DNA from: Achromobacter pulmonis | GTDB lineage: Bacteria > Pseudomonadota > Gammaproteobacteria > Burkholderiales > Burkholderiaceae_B | Reading direction: 5' to 3' | NCBI RefSeq assembly: GCF_902859765.1 | Contig: NZ_CADIJV010000007.1 | Location: 113,486-177,485 of the forward strand | Length of the DNA stretch: 64,000 bases | Shown: positions 17,640 to 26,385 of the stretch, one piece after another | Layout of the letters: every line of letters starts with the position of its first letter | Numbering within the stretch: the stretch's first letter is position 1 | Program-made: the position numbers and the translations under genes | Notes under the pieces: generated by a model | What the model saw: the letters and a program-made list of their open reading frames with translations, nothing else | What the model was told of the DNA's origin: nothing | Database searches by the model: none

Positions 17640-18575
17640 CTAGAACGCCACGTTGTCGCCGCCTTTCAAACCCAGCTTGGCGCGGGTCTCGGCCGGCGTG
17701 GCCACCTCCAGGTTGAGCGCTTCCAGTATGGTGCGGATGCGCTCGACCTGCGAGCGATTCGACTCGGCCAACTGGCCCGGTCCGATCCACAGCGAATCCT
17801 CCAGCCCCACCCGCACGTTCGAGCCCATCGCCGCGCCGATGGTGGCCAGCGGCATCTGGTTGCGGCCGGCGCCCAGAATCGACCATTCGTATTCATTGCC
17901 GAACAGGCGATCGGCGGTGCGCTTCATGTGCATCAGGTCTTCCGGATGCGGGCCGATGCCGCCCAGGATGCCGAACACCGACTGGATGAACGGCGGCGAC
18001 TTCACCAGGCCGCGATCGACGAAGTGCGCCAGGTTGTACAGGTGGCTGATGTCGTAGCACTCGAACTCGAAGCGGGTGCCGTTGGCGTTGCCCAGTTCCA
18101 GGATCGATTCGATGTCCTGGTAGGTGTTGCGGAAGATCAGCGAGCGGCTGTTCTCCAGGTGCTCGCGCTCCCACTCGTGCTTGAAGTCCTGGAAGCGGCC
18201 CAGCATCGGAAACAGGCCGAAGTTCATCGAACCCATGTTCAGCGACGCCAGTTCCGGCTTGAAGGTGGTGGCCGGGCGCATGCGCTCCTGCACCGTCATG
18301 TGCGGACTGCCGCCGGTGGTGATGTTGATGATGGCGTCGGTCTCGGCCTTGATGCGCTTGAGGAACGGCTCGAACAGCGCCGGGTCCTGCGACGGCTTGC
18401 CGGTCTCGGGGTCGCGCGCGTGCAGGTGCAGCACGGCGGCGCCGGCGCGGGCCGCGCCGATGGCGGCCTCGGCGATCTCGTCGGCCGTCACCGGCAGGTG
18501 CGGCGACATGCTGGGCGTGTGGATGGCGCCCGTCACGGCGCAGGTGATCACGACTTTCTGCTTGGCTTTAGCCAT
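17640..18575 (-). CDS. Beta-keto acid cleavage enzyme (BKACE, DUF849)
   Basis: This 311-residue zinc TIM-barrel enzyme has the strand VVITCAVTGA, the zinc ligands HLHARDP, the TGGSP turn and an FECYD region. BKACE enzymes react a beta-keto acid with acetyl-CoA to give acetoacetate and a shortened acyl-CoA; known members act on 3-keto-5-aminohexanoate or dehydrocarnitine. It overlaps the 3-hydroxyacid dehydrogenase gene by 8 bp. This suggests the dehydrogenase makes the beta-keto acid that BKACE cleaves, as in the dehydrocarnitine pair. The actual substrate is unknown. Confidence 0.92.
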   Translation of the reverse strand: MAKAKQKVVITCAVTGAIHTPSMSPHLPVTADEIAEAAIGAARAGAAVLHLHARDPETGKPSQDPALFEPFLKRIKAETDAIINITTGGSPHMTVQERMRPATTFKPELASLNMGSMNFGLFPMLGRFQDFKHEWEREHLENSRSLIFRNTYQDIESILELGNANGTRFEFECYDISHLYNLAHFVDRGLVKSPPFIQSVFGILGGIGPHPEDLMHMKRTADRLFGNEYEWSILGAGRNQMPLATIGAAMGSNVRVGLEDSLWIGPGQLAESNRSQVERIRTILEALNLEVATPAETRAKLGLKGGDNVAF

Positions 18576-19530
18576 TTTCGTCTCCGTTGTCTTGCTGTTG
18601 CTTGTGGCGCATCAGGCGCATCAGTTGTTCGTCGCGCCAGTAGCGGCGCGCCGTCAGCTCATCGGCCGGCAGCAGGCCGCGCCGTTCGGCCGCCAGGGCC
18701 TCGACCCGCGCGCCGTCCCAGGGCACGGCTTCGCGCTGGGTGGCGCCGATGGATTGGTACAGCCCGCCGTAGCGCGCGCAATAGTCGGCGATGCCGCCGG
18801 GCGCGTTCAGGTCGATGGTCTCGAACGGTCCCATGAACGACCAGCGCAGGCCCAGGCCGTCCTTGACGGTGGTGTCGATATCCTCGGCGCTGGCGATGCC
18901 GGCCGCGGCCAGGCGGAAGGCCTCGTGCAGCAGCGCGCCCTGCAGGCGGTTGAGGATGAAGCCCTCGATCTCGCGCCGCATCGTCACCGGCTTCTGACCA
19001 ATGTCCAGCATGATGTCGCGCGCCGCCTGCATGACGGCCGCGCTGGTCCAGGGCGCCGGGCACAGCTCCACCACCGGGATCAGGTAGGGCGGATTGACCG
19101 GATGCGCCACCAGGCAGCGGTGGCGGCCGGGCAGGTCTTCGGTGAATTCGCTGGCGGGGATGCTGGACGTGGAACTGCCGATGATCGCGTCCGGTTCGGC
19201 CGCCGCGTCCAACTGCGCGAACAGCTCGCGCTTGAGGTCGCGCCGCTCGGGCGAGTTCTCCTGGATGTAGCGGGCGCCGGCCAGCGCCTCGGGCAGGCTG
19301 GCCGCCACCTCGATGCGGGCGGCGGCGGCCGCCGCGTCGCGCAGCAGGCCGTGCGCCTGCAGTTGGTCGAGCTGGCGCCGGATCAGCGTACCAGCCTCGG
19401 CCAGCATGGCGCCGTTGACGTCATGCAGGCGCACCTGCCAGCCCTGGCGCGCGAACACGATGGCCCAGGCCTGGCCGATCAGGCCGGTGCCGATGATGGC
19501 GGCGCGGCGCCGCTGCGGATCGGCCGCCAT
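18568..19530 (-). CDS. 3-hydroxyacyl-CoA dehydrogenase-family protein (carnitine/gulonate dehydrogenase-like)
   Basis: This 320-residue NAD enzyme has a Rossmann motif near residue 13 (AAIIGTGLIGQAWA), the catalytic His region CLVAHPVNPPYLIPVVEL, and a C-terminal helical domain (GFILNRLQGALLHEAFRL). Members with the VNPP...VEL pattern, rather than FFNP...VEI, act on free 3-hydroxyacids such as L-carnitine or L-gulonate. Its ATG overlaps the stop of the SDR gene (TGATG), and its end overlaps the BKACE gene, so the three are tightly coupled. Confidence 0.9.
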   Translation of the reverse strand: MAADPQRRRAAIIGTGLIGQAWAIVFARQGWQVRLHDVNGAMLAEAGTLIRRQLDQLQAHGLLRDAAAAAARIEVAASLPEALAGARYIQENSPERRDLKRELFAQLDAAAEPDAIIGSSTSSIPASEFTEDLPGRHRCLVAHPVNPPYLIPVVELCPAPWTSAAVMQAARDIMLDIGQKPVTMRREIEGFILNRLQGALLHEAFRLAAAGIASAEDIDTTVKDGLGLRWSFMGPFETIDLNAPGGIADYCARYGGLYQSIGATQREAVPWDGARVEALAAERRGLLPADELTARRYWRDEQLMRLMRHKQQQDNGDENG

Positions 19531-20312
19531 CAATAGAGCTTCTGCGTGAAGCCGTCCACCACGATGGCCTGCCCGGTCACGCTGCGGGCGGCCTCGCTGG
19601 CGTTGAACAGCACCATGTTGGCGATGTCGCGCGCCGTCACCATGCGCCCCAGCGCCGCCTGGTTCTCGTAGAGCGCGGCGATTTCCTCGACCGGCTTGCC
19701 CAGCGTTTGCGCCTTGGCGTCGATCACGGCGCGGATGCGCGGCCCCTCGACCGCGCCCGGCAGGATGGCGTTGACGCGGATGCCGTGGCCGCCCAGCTCG
19801 ATCGCCAGCGACTTGGTGAAGCCGATCACCGCCCATTTGGAGGCCGAGTAGACCGAGCGTCCGGCAAAACCCAGATGGCCGGCGGCCGACGACAGGTTGA
19901 TCATGACGCCGGCGCGCGACTGCTTGAGCAGCGGGATGGCCTGGCGCGCGCACAGGAACTGGCCGGTGATGTTGACCGCCAGGGTGCGGTCCCAATCGGT
20001 CTTGGAGAGGGTCTCGACGAAACCGGTGGGGCCGGCCACGCCAGCGTTGTTGACCAGGATGTCCAGCCCGCCCAACTGCTGGCGCACGGCGTCGAACAGC
20101 GCAGCCACGCTGTCTTCATCCGACACGTCCGCGTATACCGCCCGCACGCCGGGCAACTCGGCCGGCAAGGCCGCCAGGCGCTCGCGATTGACGTCGCACA
20201 CCAGCACGGCGGCCCCGGCCCGGTGAAACACCTGCGCCATTTCCAGGCCCAACCCATCGGCGCCGGCGGTGATGAGTACCTTTTTGCCGGCGAAATCCAC
20301 TTCCTCGAACAT
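19530..20312 (-). CDS. SDR-family oxidoreductase
   Basis: This 260-residue classical SDR has the cofactor motif TAGADGLG, LVNNAG, and a Ser...YSASK catalytic set (NLSSAAGHLGFAGRSVYSASKWAV). It ends in VDGFTQKLY. It is first in the SDR-dehydrogenase-BKACE operon; the perfect dyad 20352-20370 lies 40 bp upstream. It probably oxidises or reduces a hydroxyl of the pathway substrate; specificity is unknown. Confidence 0.9.
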   Translation of the reverse strand: MFEEVDFAGKKVLITAGADGLGLEMAQVFHRAGAAVLVCDVNRERLAALPAELPGVRAVYADVSDEDSVAALFDAVRQQLGGLDILVNNAGVAGPTGFVETLSKTDWDRTLAVNITGQFLCARQAIPLLKQSRAGVMINLSSAAGHLGFAGRSVYSASKWAVIGFTKSLAIELGGHGIRVNAILPGAVEGPRIRAVIDAKAQTLGKPVEEIAALYENQAALGRMVTARDIANMVLFNASEAARSVTGQAIVVDGFTQKLY

Positions 20313-20351
20313 GCTCCTGTCTCCTGGATTTTTCTGCTGAAACGCCTTTTG

Positions 20352-20370
20352 ATCATATAGGATATATGAT
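20352..20370. promoter_or_regulatory. GntR-family operator candidate, site 2
   Basis: ATCATATA and TATATGAT form a perfect 8-bp inverted repeat around GGA, 40 bp upstream of the SDR start. Nine bases (ATATATGAT) match the 13-mer found at the other two promoters, which suggests the same regulator. Confidence 0.65.
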
Positions 20371-20568
20371 TTGAAGGGGAGTTTTCTTGCTTTCGGCGGA
20401 ACCCGGAAAGTATCCGAAAATAAACATCCGCACAGCGGAATTCAGCCTGGAAGGCACCACAAAATCGCCTGGAAACGCTTTATCCATGCGGCTTGAGGGA
20501 AATCCCCGATTCAGCCGGACGAGTCCGGCACTAGAATCCAGGACGAGGTCTTTGACCCCCTCCGGCCC

Positions 20569-20581
20569 ATATATCATATAT
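20569..20581. promoter_or_regulatory. GntR-family operator candidate, site 3
   Basis: ATATAT-C-ATATAT is the exact reverse complement of site 1 at 15646-15658. It lies 63 bp upstream of the livK GTG start, where it could overlap the promoter of the importer operon. Confidence 0.7.
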
Positions 20582-20644
20582 TTAAAAACAGACGGACGAG
20601 ACAGTAGAAAGTCCGCACCCCATACCCACAAAGGAGCGTAGACA

Positions 20645-21844
20645 GTGTTCAAGATCAATAAATTCGCCATCGCGCTGGGACTGTGCGGCGTCCTGGCCAG
20701 CGGCACCGCGGCGGCCGACATGAAAGTGGGCGCCCTCTTCCCGTTCAGCGGCGCCCTGGCGCTGCTGGGACAAGAGAGCTACCGCGGCCTCGAACTGGCC
20801 GTCAACGAGATCAACGCCGCGGGCGGCATCAACGGCGAGAAGATCCAGATCATCAAGGCCGACGCGGTGGACCCGACGCAGGCCGTGTCCGAAACCAAGC
20901 GCCTGATCTCGTCCAACGTGGTGGGCGTGTTCGGCAGCTACGCCTCGGGCATCTCGTACGCGGCCTCGCCCGTGACCGAACTGGCCGGCGTGCCCTACTT
21001 CGAACTGGGCGCCACCGCCCACAAGATCACCACGCGCGGCTACAAGTACCTGTTCCGCAGCAACCCCAACACCGGTCTGTACGGCGTGGCGGTGGTCAAT
21101 GCGCTGCATGACATCATCGCGCCCGGCATGGGCCTGAACCCCAAGGACATCCGCATCGGCATCATCCACGAGGACGGCCCCTACGGCACCGACGTGGCCG
21201 CCACCGAGAAAAAGCGCGCCCAGGAATTGGGCTACACCGTGGCCGAAGTGCTGCCCTACTCGGCCAAGACGGTCGACCTGTCCTCGCTGATCCTGCGCCT
21301 GAAGGGCGCCAAGGTCAATGTGGTGCTGCAGACCGCGTACCAGAACGACGCCATCCTGTACTTCAGCCAGGCGCGCGCCGCCGGCTTCAAGCCCGAGGTG
21401 GTGATCGGCGCTGGCGGCGGCTACTCGCTGGCCGACACCGCCAAGGCCGTGGGCGCCGACATGAACGGCGTGTTCGACCTGGACTTCCCGCAGGCGTCCA
21501 TCAACCCGGCCGGCGCGCCTGGCCTGGAAAAGTTCCTGCAAGCCTACAAGGCCACCTACAAGAGCGACCCGCAATCGGGCCACAGCCTGACCAACTATGT
21601 CGGCGCCAAGGCCTTCTTCGCAGCCATCGCCAATGCCAAATCGACCGACAAGGACAAGATCCGCGCGGCCGTGCTGGCCTATAAGAAGCCGGCGGGCCAG
21701 ACCGCCAACGGCTGGGGCTTCGATTTCGGCGAAGATGGCCAGAACAAGGCCTCCACGTTCTACGTGATGCAGTGGCAGGACGGCAAGCTGGTCACCATCG
21801 CCCCTGACAACCTCGCGCTCGGCAAGCCCGTCTTCAAGAAATAA
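20645..21844 (+). CDS. livK: Branched-chain amino acid-type ABC transporter substrate-binding protein
   Basis: This 399-residue periplasmic binding protein of the Leu/Ile/Val (HAAT) class has a signal peptide to about residue 24 (LASGTAAAD), the first lobe MKVGALFPFSG...LAVNEINAAGGINGEKIQII, and a type I periplasmic-binding pattern throughout. The start is GTG, supported by AAGGAG 8 bp upstream. In catabolic clusters this class often carries aromatic acids, polyol acids, amides or betaines rather than amino acids. The cluster suggests the ligand is the pathway substrate. Confidence 0.9.
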   Translation: MFKINKFAIALGLCGVLASGTAAADMKVGALFPFSGALALLGQESYRGLELAVNEINAAGGINGEKIQIIKADAVDPTQAVSETKRLISSNVVGVFGSYASGISYAASPVTELAGVPYFELGATAHKITTRGYKYLFRSNPNTGLYGVAVVNALHDIIAPGMGLNPKDIRIGIIHEDGPYGTDVAATEKKRAQELGYTVAEVLPYSAKTVDLSSLILRLKGAKVNVVLQTAYQNDAILYFSQARAAGFKPEVVIGAGGGYSLADTAKAVGADMNGVFDLDFPQASINPAGAPGLEKFLQAYKATYKSDPQSGHSLTNYVGAKAFFAAIANAKSTDKDKIRAAVLAYKKPAGQTANGWGFDFGEDGQNKASTFYVMQWQDGKLVTIAPDNLALGKPVFKK

Positions 21845-21852
21845 AACGCCAG

Positions 21853-21922
21853 GGCCGGCGCGATGACGCCATCGCGCCGGCCGCGACGACTTGCCGGCAA
21901 CCGGACGCTCGGGGGCGTCCGG
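21853..21922 (+). promoter_or_regulatory. Two hairpins after the binding-protein gene
   Basis: A perfect 13-bp stem lies at 21853-21882 (arms GGCCGGCGCGATG / CATCGCGCCGGCC, loop ACGC). A second 8-bp stem lies at 21901-21922 (CCGGACGC / GCGTCCGG). No T run follows either. Placed between livK and the permease genes, they could stabilise the livK message or partly terminate it, giving excess binding protein. Confidence 0.55.
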
Positions 21923-22002
21923 CGTTTCACTGGGGCCCGCGGCCCCGGCCCCGCCGAAGACGGCGCGGCGCCGGGGCCAGCCCCGCTCTAAGAGGTTGCA
22001 CC

Positions 22003-22869
22003 ATGGATATCTTCATTCAACTGGTCATCAATGGCCTGTTGCTGGGCGGCGCCTACACCATCATCAGCCTGGGGCTGACGCTGATCTTCGGCGTGGTCCG
22101 CGTCGTCAACTTCGCGCACGGCGAATTCCTGATGATCGGCATGTACGCGGTCTACCTGATCGCGGCGCAGTTCGGCGTGCATCCGTACATCGGCCTGGTG
22201 CCGGTGGCGGTCATCCTGTTCGCGCTGGGCGCGCTGACGCAGAAGGGCATCATCCAGCCGCTGCTCAATGCCGACCAGCACATCCAGATCTTCGCCACGG
22301 TGGGCGTCTCCACCATTCTGCTGAACCTGGCGCTGGTGATATTCGGCGCCAACGTGTACCGCGCCCCGGTGCAACTGGGCACCAGCACGCTCGACATTGG
22401 CAACTACACCATGGTCACCGGCCAGCTGGTGACCTTCGTGGTCGGCCTGGGCCTGGCCGTGCTGCTGCACCTGTTCATGCACCGCACCTATCTGGGCCGC
22501 GCGCTGCGGGCGGTGGCGCAGCACCGGTACGCCGCCACGCTGATGGGCGTGAACGTCAACAACGTCTATGCCATCGCCTTCGGCCTGGGCACCGCCTTCG
22601 TCGGCATCGCCGCCGGCCTGCTGGCGCCGCAGTATCCGGTGTTCCCGACGGTGGGCACGTACTTCGTGCTGACCGCCTTCGTGATCGTGGTGCTGGGCGG
22701 CCTGGGCAGCCTGTATGGCGCGGTGGCCGGGTCGATGATCATCGGCATCGTCGACACCCTGGCCGGCTACTACATCGCCCCCGACCTGAAAGAGGTCGTC
22801 TATTTCGGGATCTTCCTCTTGATCCTTGTCCTGCGTCCGACCGGCCTGTTCGGCGTCGGCACAGAGTGA
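22003..22869 (+). CDS. livH: Branched-chain amino acid-type ABC permease LivH
   Basis: This 288-residue membrane protein has about eight hydrophobic segments and LivH motifs: LINGLLLGGAYTIISLGLTLIFGVVRVVNFAHGEFLMIG near the N-terminus, GRALRAVAQ in the coupling region, and GGLGSLYGAVAGS. It forms the importer channel with the LivM part of the next protein. It lies 158 bp after livK and 22 bp before livMG. Confidence 0.93.
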   Translation: MDIFIQLVINGLLLGGAYTIISLGLTLIFGVVRVVNFAHGEFLMIGMYAVYLIAAQFGVHPYIGLVPVAVILFALGALTQKGIIQPLLNADQHIQIFATVGVSTILLNLALVIFGANVYRAPVQLGTSTLDIGNYTMVTGQLVTFVVGLGLAVLLHLFMHRTYLGRALRAVAQHRYAATLMGVNVNNVYAIAFGLGTAFVGIAAGLLAPQYPVFPTVGTYFVLTAFVIVVLGGLGSLYGAVAGSMIIGIVDTLAGYYIAPDLKEVVYFGIFLLILVLRPTGLFGVGTE

Positions 22870-22891
22870 TCAGAGCCACAAGGAGCGAGAC

Positions 22892-24673
22892 GTGTTTCCC
22901 GACTTTCGAAGCCCCAAAGCCTACGTCAGCCTGATTCTGCTGACCGCCATGTTCATCGTGCCGGTGGTCGCCGGCACGCCATTCTGGACCAACCTGTTCG
23001 TCCTGCTGTTCGTCTTTTCCGCGCTGTCGGTGGCCTGGAACATCGTCGGCGGCTACGCCGGCCAGCTGTCGCTGGGCCACGCGGTGTTCTACGGCATCGG
23101 CGGCTACACCGCCACCCTGCTGACGCAGAACTTCGGCATCTCGCCGTGGTTCGGCATGCTGGCGGGCGCGGTCATTTCCGGCGCCGTGGCGATCCTGATC
23201 AGCTATCCCACGCTGCGCCTGCGCGGCCCGTTCTTCGCGCTGGCCACCATCGCCATCCTGGAGGTGGTGCGGCTGCTGGTGATCCACGAAGAAAGCTGGA
23301 CCGGCGGCTCCAGCGGCATCAGCCTGCCGTTGAACATCGGCTGGACCTGGATCGTGTTCCGCGAAAAGATCAACTACGTGATCATCGCCTTCGGCCTGTT
23401 CCTGCTGGTGACCTGGGTATCCTGGTACATCCGCAAGTCGCGCATCGGCCACTACCTGATCGCCATCCGCGAGCGCGAGGACGCGGCGCTGGCGGTCGGC
23501 ATCCACACGGTGCGCGTCAAAATCATCGCGGCGGTGGTGTCGGCCATGCTGACCAGCGTGATCGGCACCTTCCATATCACCTACCTGACCTTCGTCGACC
23601 CCAGCTCGGCTTTTTCGCTGGAGCTGTCGATCCAGGTGGCGATGTTCGCGCTGATCGGCGGCCTGGGCACGGTGGCCGGCCCCATCGCCGGCACCTTCCT
23701 GGTGCTGCCGATCGCCGAGCTGGCGCGCGGCTGGCTGTCGAGCGTGGGCAACGGCATGCATGGGCTGATCTACGGCCTGATCCTGGTGGCGGTGGTGCTG
23801 ACCATTCCGCGCGGCCTGGCCGGCGCCTTCGGTCCGGCGATCGAGCGCGCGCTGGCGCGCCTGCCCTACCTGGGCACGCCGCGCGCCCGGCGCCAGCGGA
23901 CCGAGCAGGCCCGTCCGACCGATGCCACGCGGCGCGAACAACCGGTGCTCAAGGCCGAAAACCTGTTCAAGAGCTTCGGCGGCCTGCGCGCCACCAATGA
24001 CGTGTCGCTGACGCTGAACCAGTACGAAATCCTCGGCATGATCGGCCCCAATGGCGCCGGCAAGACCACCGTGTTCAACCTGCTGTCCGGCTTCCTGTCG
24101 CCGGACAAGGGCGCGGTGTCGATGGTGGATGCCAAGGGCAACTGGGTCTCGTGCAGCACGCCCGACGAATTCGCCCACCACGGGCTGGGCCGCACGTTCC
24201 AGATCGCCAAGCCCTTCACCGGGTTGACGGTTCTGGAGAACATCATGCTGGGCGCGTTCATCCATACCGCCGACCGCGAAGAGGCCGAGCAGATCGCCTT
24301 GAAGGTGGCCGAGGAAACCGACCTGCTCAAGTACCTGAACACCGAGGCGCGCAGTCTCACGGTGGGCGGCATGAAGCGGCTGGAGATCGCCCGCGCCCTG
24401 GCGATCCGGCCGCGCATCCTGCTGCTGGACGAGGTCATGGCGGGGCTGAACCCGACCGACATCGAAAAGTCGATCCAGATGATCCGCCGCATCCGCGATT
24501 CGGGCGTGTCAGTGCTGCTGATCGAGCACATGATGCAGGCCACCATGGCGCTGTCGGACCGCATCATCGTGCTGAACGAAGGCGCGGTGCTGGTGAGCGG
24601 CGCGCCCCGCGACGTGGTCGAGAACCCCGCCGTCATCGAAGCCTATTTGGGCAAGGAGTACCAGGATGCTTAA
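22892..24673 (+). CDS. LivM permease - LivG ATPase fusion protein
   Basis: This 593-residue protein joins two usually separate subunits. Residues about 1-325 are a LivM permease (SVAWNIVGGYAGQLSLGHAVFYGIGGY, SRIGHYLIAIREREDAALAVGI). Residues about 350-593 are a LivG ATPase (Walker A GPNGAGKTT near 385, Walker B ILLLDEVMAGLNP, an atypical signature LTVGGMKR). A charged linker (PRARRQRTEQARPTD) joins them. Start is GTG at 22892 with AAGGAG 6 bp upstream. The frame is continuous with no stop at the junction, so the fusion is real in this sequence. It overlaps livF by 8 bp. Confidence 0.92.
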   Translation: MFPDFRSPKAYVSLILLTAMFIVPVVAGTPFWTNLFVLLFVFSALSVAWNIVGGYAGQLSLGHAVFYGIGGYTATLLTQNFGISPWFGMLAGAVISGAVAILISYPTLRLRGPFFALATIAILEVVRLLVIHEESWTGGSSGISLPLNIGWTWIVFREKINYVIIAFGLFLLVTWVSWYIRKSRIGHYLIAIREREDAALAVGIHTVRVKIIAAVVSAMLTSVIGTFHITYLTFVDPSSAFSLELSIQVAMFALIGGLGTVAGPIAGTFLVLPIAELARGWLSSVGNGMHGLIYGLILVAVVLTIPRGLAGAFGPAIERALARLPYLGTPRARRQRTEQARPTDATRREQPVLKAENLFKSFGGLRATNDVSLTLNQYEILGMIGPNGAGKTTVFNLLSGFLSPDKGAVSMVDAKGNWVSCSTPDEFAHHGLGRTFQIAKPFTGLTVLENIMLGAFIHTADREEAEQIALKVAEETDLLKYLNTEARSLTVGGMKRLEIARALAIRPRILLLDEVMAGLNPTDIEKSIQMIRRIRDSGVSVLLIEHMMQATMALSDRIIVLNEGAVLVSGAPRDVVENPAVIEAYLGKEYQDA

Positions 24674-25370
24674 GGTTTCGGATCTTTCGTCGGGCTATGG
24701 CAAGAGCCAGGTGCTCAACGGCCTGAACTTCGAAGTGCGGGCCGGCGAAATCGTGACGCTGATCGGCGCCAACGGCGCCGGCAAGACCACCACCCTGAAA
24801 ACGCTGTGCGGCGTGGTCGCCGCCACCGCCGGCCGGGTCGAGTTCGAGGGCCAGGACCTGACCAACCGCACGCCCTACGACATCGTCGACGCCGGGATCA
24901 CCATGATTCCCGAAGGGCGCCAGCTGTTCCCCCATTTCACGGTGCGCGACAACCTGCTGATGGGCTCGTACAAGCGCGCCGCCCGCCCCATCGTGCAGCG
25001 CAAGCTGGAGGAAGTGCTGCAGATCTTCCCGCGGGTGCGCGAACGCCTGGGGCAATACGCCGGCTCGCTGTCCGGCGGCGAACAGCAGATGGTGGCGATC
25101 GCGCGCGGCATGATGGCCGACCCCAAGCTGCTGGTGTTCGACGAACCCTCGCTGGGCCTGTCGCCGCTGCTGGTGCAGCAGATGTTCGACATCATCCGCG
25201 ACGTCACGTCCCACGGCGTCACGGTGCTGCTGGTCGAGCAGAATGTGTTCCGCACCCTGCGCCTGGCCGATCGCGGCTACGTGCTGGAGAACGGCGCCAT
25301 CGTGCGCACCGGCACCGGCGCCGAGCTGCTGGCCGATCCCCATGTCAAGAAGGCCTATCTGGGCCATTGA
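24666..25370 (+). CDS. livF: Branched-chain amino acid-type ABC ATPase LivF
   Basis: This 234-residue ATPase has Walker A GANGAGKTTTLKTLCG, signature LSGGEQQMVAIARG and Walker B LLVFDEPSLGLSP, plus the LivF-typical GITMIPEGRQLFPHFTVRDNL. It pairs with the LivG domain of the preceding fusion. It starts inside the last codons of livMG and is followed 19 bp later by the quinone-oxidoreductase-like gene. Confidence 0.93.
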   Translation: MLKVSDLSSGYGKSQVLNGLNFEVRAGEIVTLIGANGAGKTTTLKTLCGVVAATAGRVEFEGQDLTNRTPYDIVDAGITMIPEGRQLFPHFTVRDNLLMGSYKRAARPIVQRKLEEVLQIFPRVRERLGQYAGSLSGGEQQMVAIARGMMADPKLLVFDEPSLGLSPLLVQQMFDIIRDVTSHGVTVLLVEQNVFRTLRLADRGYVLENGAIVRTGTGAELLADPHVKKAYLGH

Positions 25371-25389
25371 AACCCGAAGGACCGCATTC

Positions 25390-26385
25390 ATGTCTTTACG
25401 CTGCACATTCATCGACCACGGCGCCGGCGGCGCGCCCGATTGCCTGCGCCTGGCCGAACGCGAGATGGCCGCGCCCAGCGGCCGCCAGGTGCTGATCGAG
25501 GTCGCCTACGCCGGCGTCAACCGCCCCGACGTGCTGCAACGCTCGGGCTCGTATCCGCCGCCGCCCGGCGCCTCGCCCTACCTGGGGCTGGAGGTGGCGG
25601 GCACCATCGCCGCCGTCGGCCCCGACGTCACGCAGTGGCGCGTGGGGGACCCGGTCTGCGCGCTGACGCCCGGCGGCGGCTATGCGCAGTACTGCCTGGC
25701 CGACGAACACCATTGCCTGCCGGTGCCGCGCGGGCTGGACCTGCTGTCGGCCGCCGCCATACCGGAGAACTACTTCACCGTCTGGACCAACGTGTTCGAG
25801 CGCGCCCGCCTCGCGGCCGGCGAGAAGTTCCTGGTGCACGGCGGCTCCAGCGGCATCGGCCTGACCGCCATCCAACTGGCGCGCGCCTTTGGGGCCGAGG
25901 TCTGGACCACCGTGGGCAACCCGGAAAAAGCCGAGGCCTGCCTGAAGGCCGGCGCCCACCATGCCGTGGTCTACCGCGACACCGACTACGAGGCCGAGAT
26001 CCGCCAGGCCACTGGCGGCCAGGGTGTGGACGTGATCCTCGACATGGTCGGGGGCGCCTATATCAACAAGAACATCCGCTTGCTGGCGGTCAACGGCCGG
26101 CTGGTGCAGATCGCCTTCCTGGAGGGCAGCAAGGCCGAGATCGACGCGCTGCCCATCATGACCCGCCGGCTGTCGTTCACCGGCTCCACCCTGCGGCCGC
26201 GCTCGGACGAGGACAAGGGCGCCATCGCCCGGGCGCTGGCAGACAAGGTGCTGCCGCTGATGGAACAGGGCCGCTGCCTGCCGCTGATCCACCAGGTGTT
26301 CCCGCTGGCGCAGGCGGCCCAGGCCCACGCGCTGATGGAAAGCAGCAGGCACATCGGCAAGATCATGCTGCAGGTCAAGCCATGA
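25390..26385 (+). CDS. Zinc-independent MDR oxidoreductase (quinone oxidoreductase/PIG3-like)
   Basis: This 331-residue medium-chain reductase has the N-terminal GroES-like fold (VAYAGVNRPDVLQRSGSYPPPPGAS) and a Rossmann domain with VHGGSSGIGLTAIQLARAFGA. The catalytic-zinc Cys/His set is absent, as in NADPH:quinone oxidoreductases. It belongs to the importer operon and overlaps the next SDR by ATGA. The likely role is reduction of an enone or quinone intermediate, or detoxification. Confidence 0.9.
   Translation: MSLRCTFIDHGAGGAPDCLRLAEREMAAPSGRQVLIEVAYAGVNRPDVLQRSGSYPPPPGASPYLGLEVAGTIAAVGPDVTQWRVGDPVCALTPGGGYAQYCLADEHHCLPVPRGLDLLSAAAIPENYFTVWTNVFERARLAAGEKFLVHGGSSGIGLTAIQLARAFGAEVWTTVGNPEKAEACLKAGAHHAVVYRDTDYEAEIRQATGGQGVDVILDMVGGAYINKNIRLLAVNGRLVQIAFLEGSKAEIDALPIMTRRLSFTGSTLRPRSDEDKGAIARALADKVLPLMEQGRCLPLIHQVFPLAQAAQAHALMESSRHIGKIMLQVKP

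Larger units (their letters stand above)
20313..20644. other. Divergent intergenic region carrying two operators
   Basis: This 332-bp stretch between the SDR operon and livK holds no credible gene. It carries the dyads at 20352-20370 and 20569-20581, one near each start codon, and an AAGGAG ribosome-binding site at 20631-20636 for livK. It is AT-rich at both ends compared with the neighbouring genes. Confidence 0.7.
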
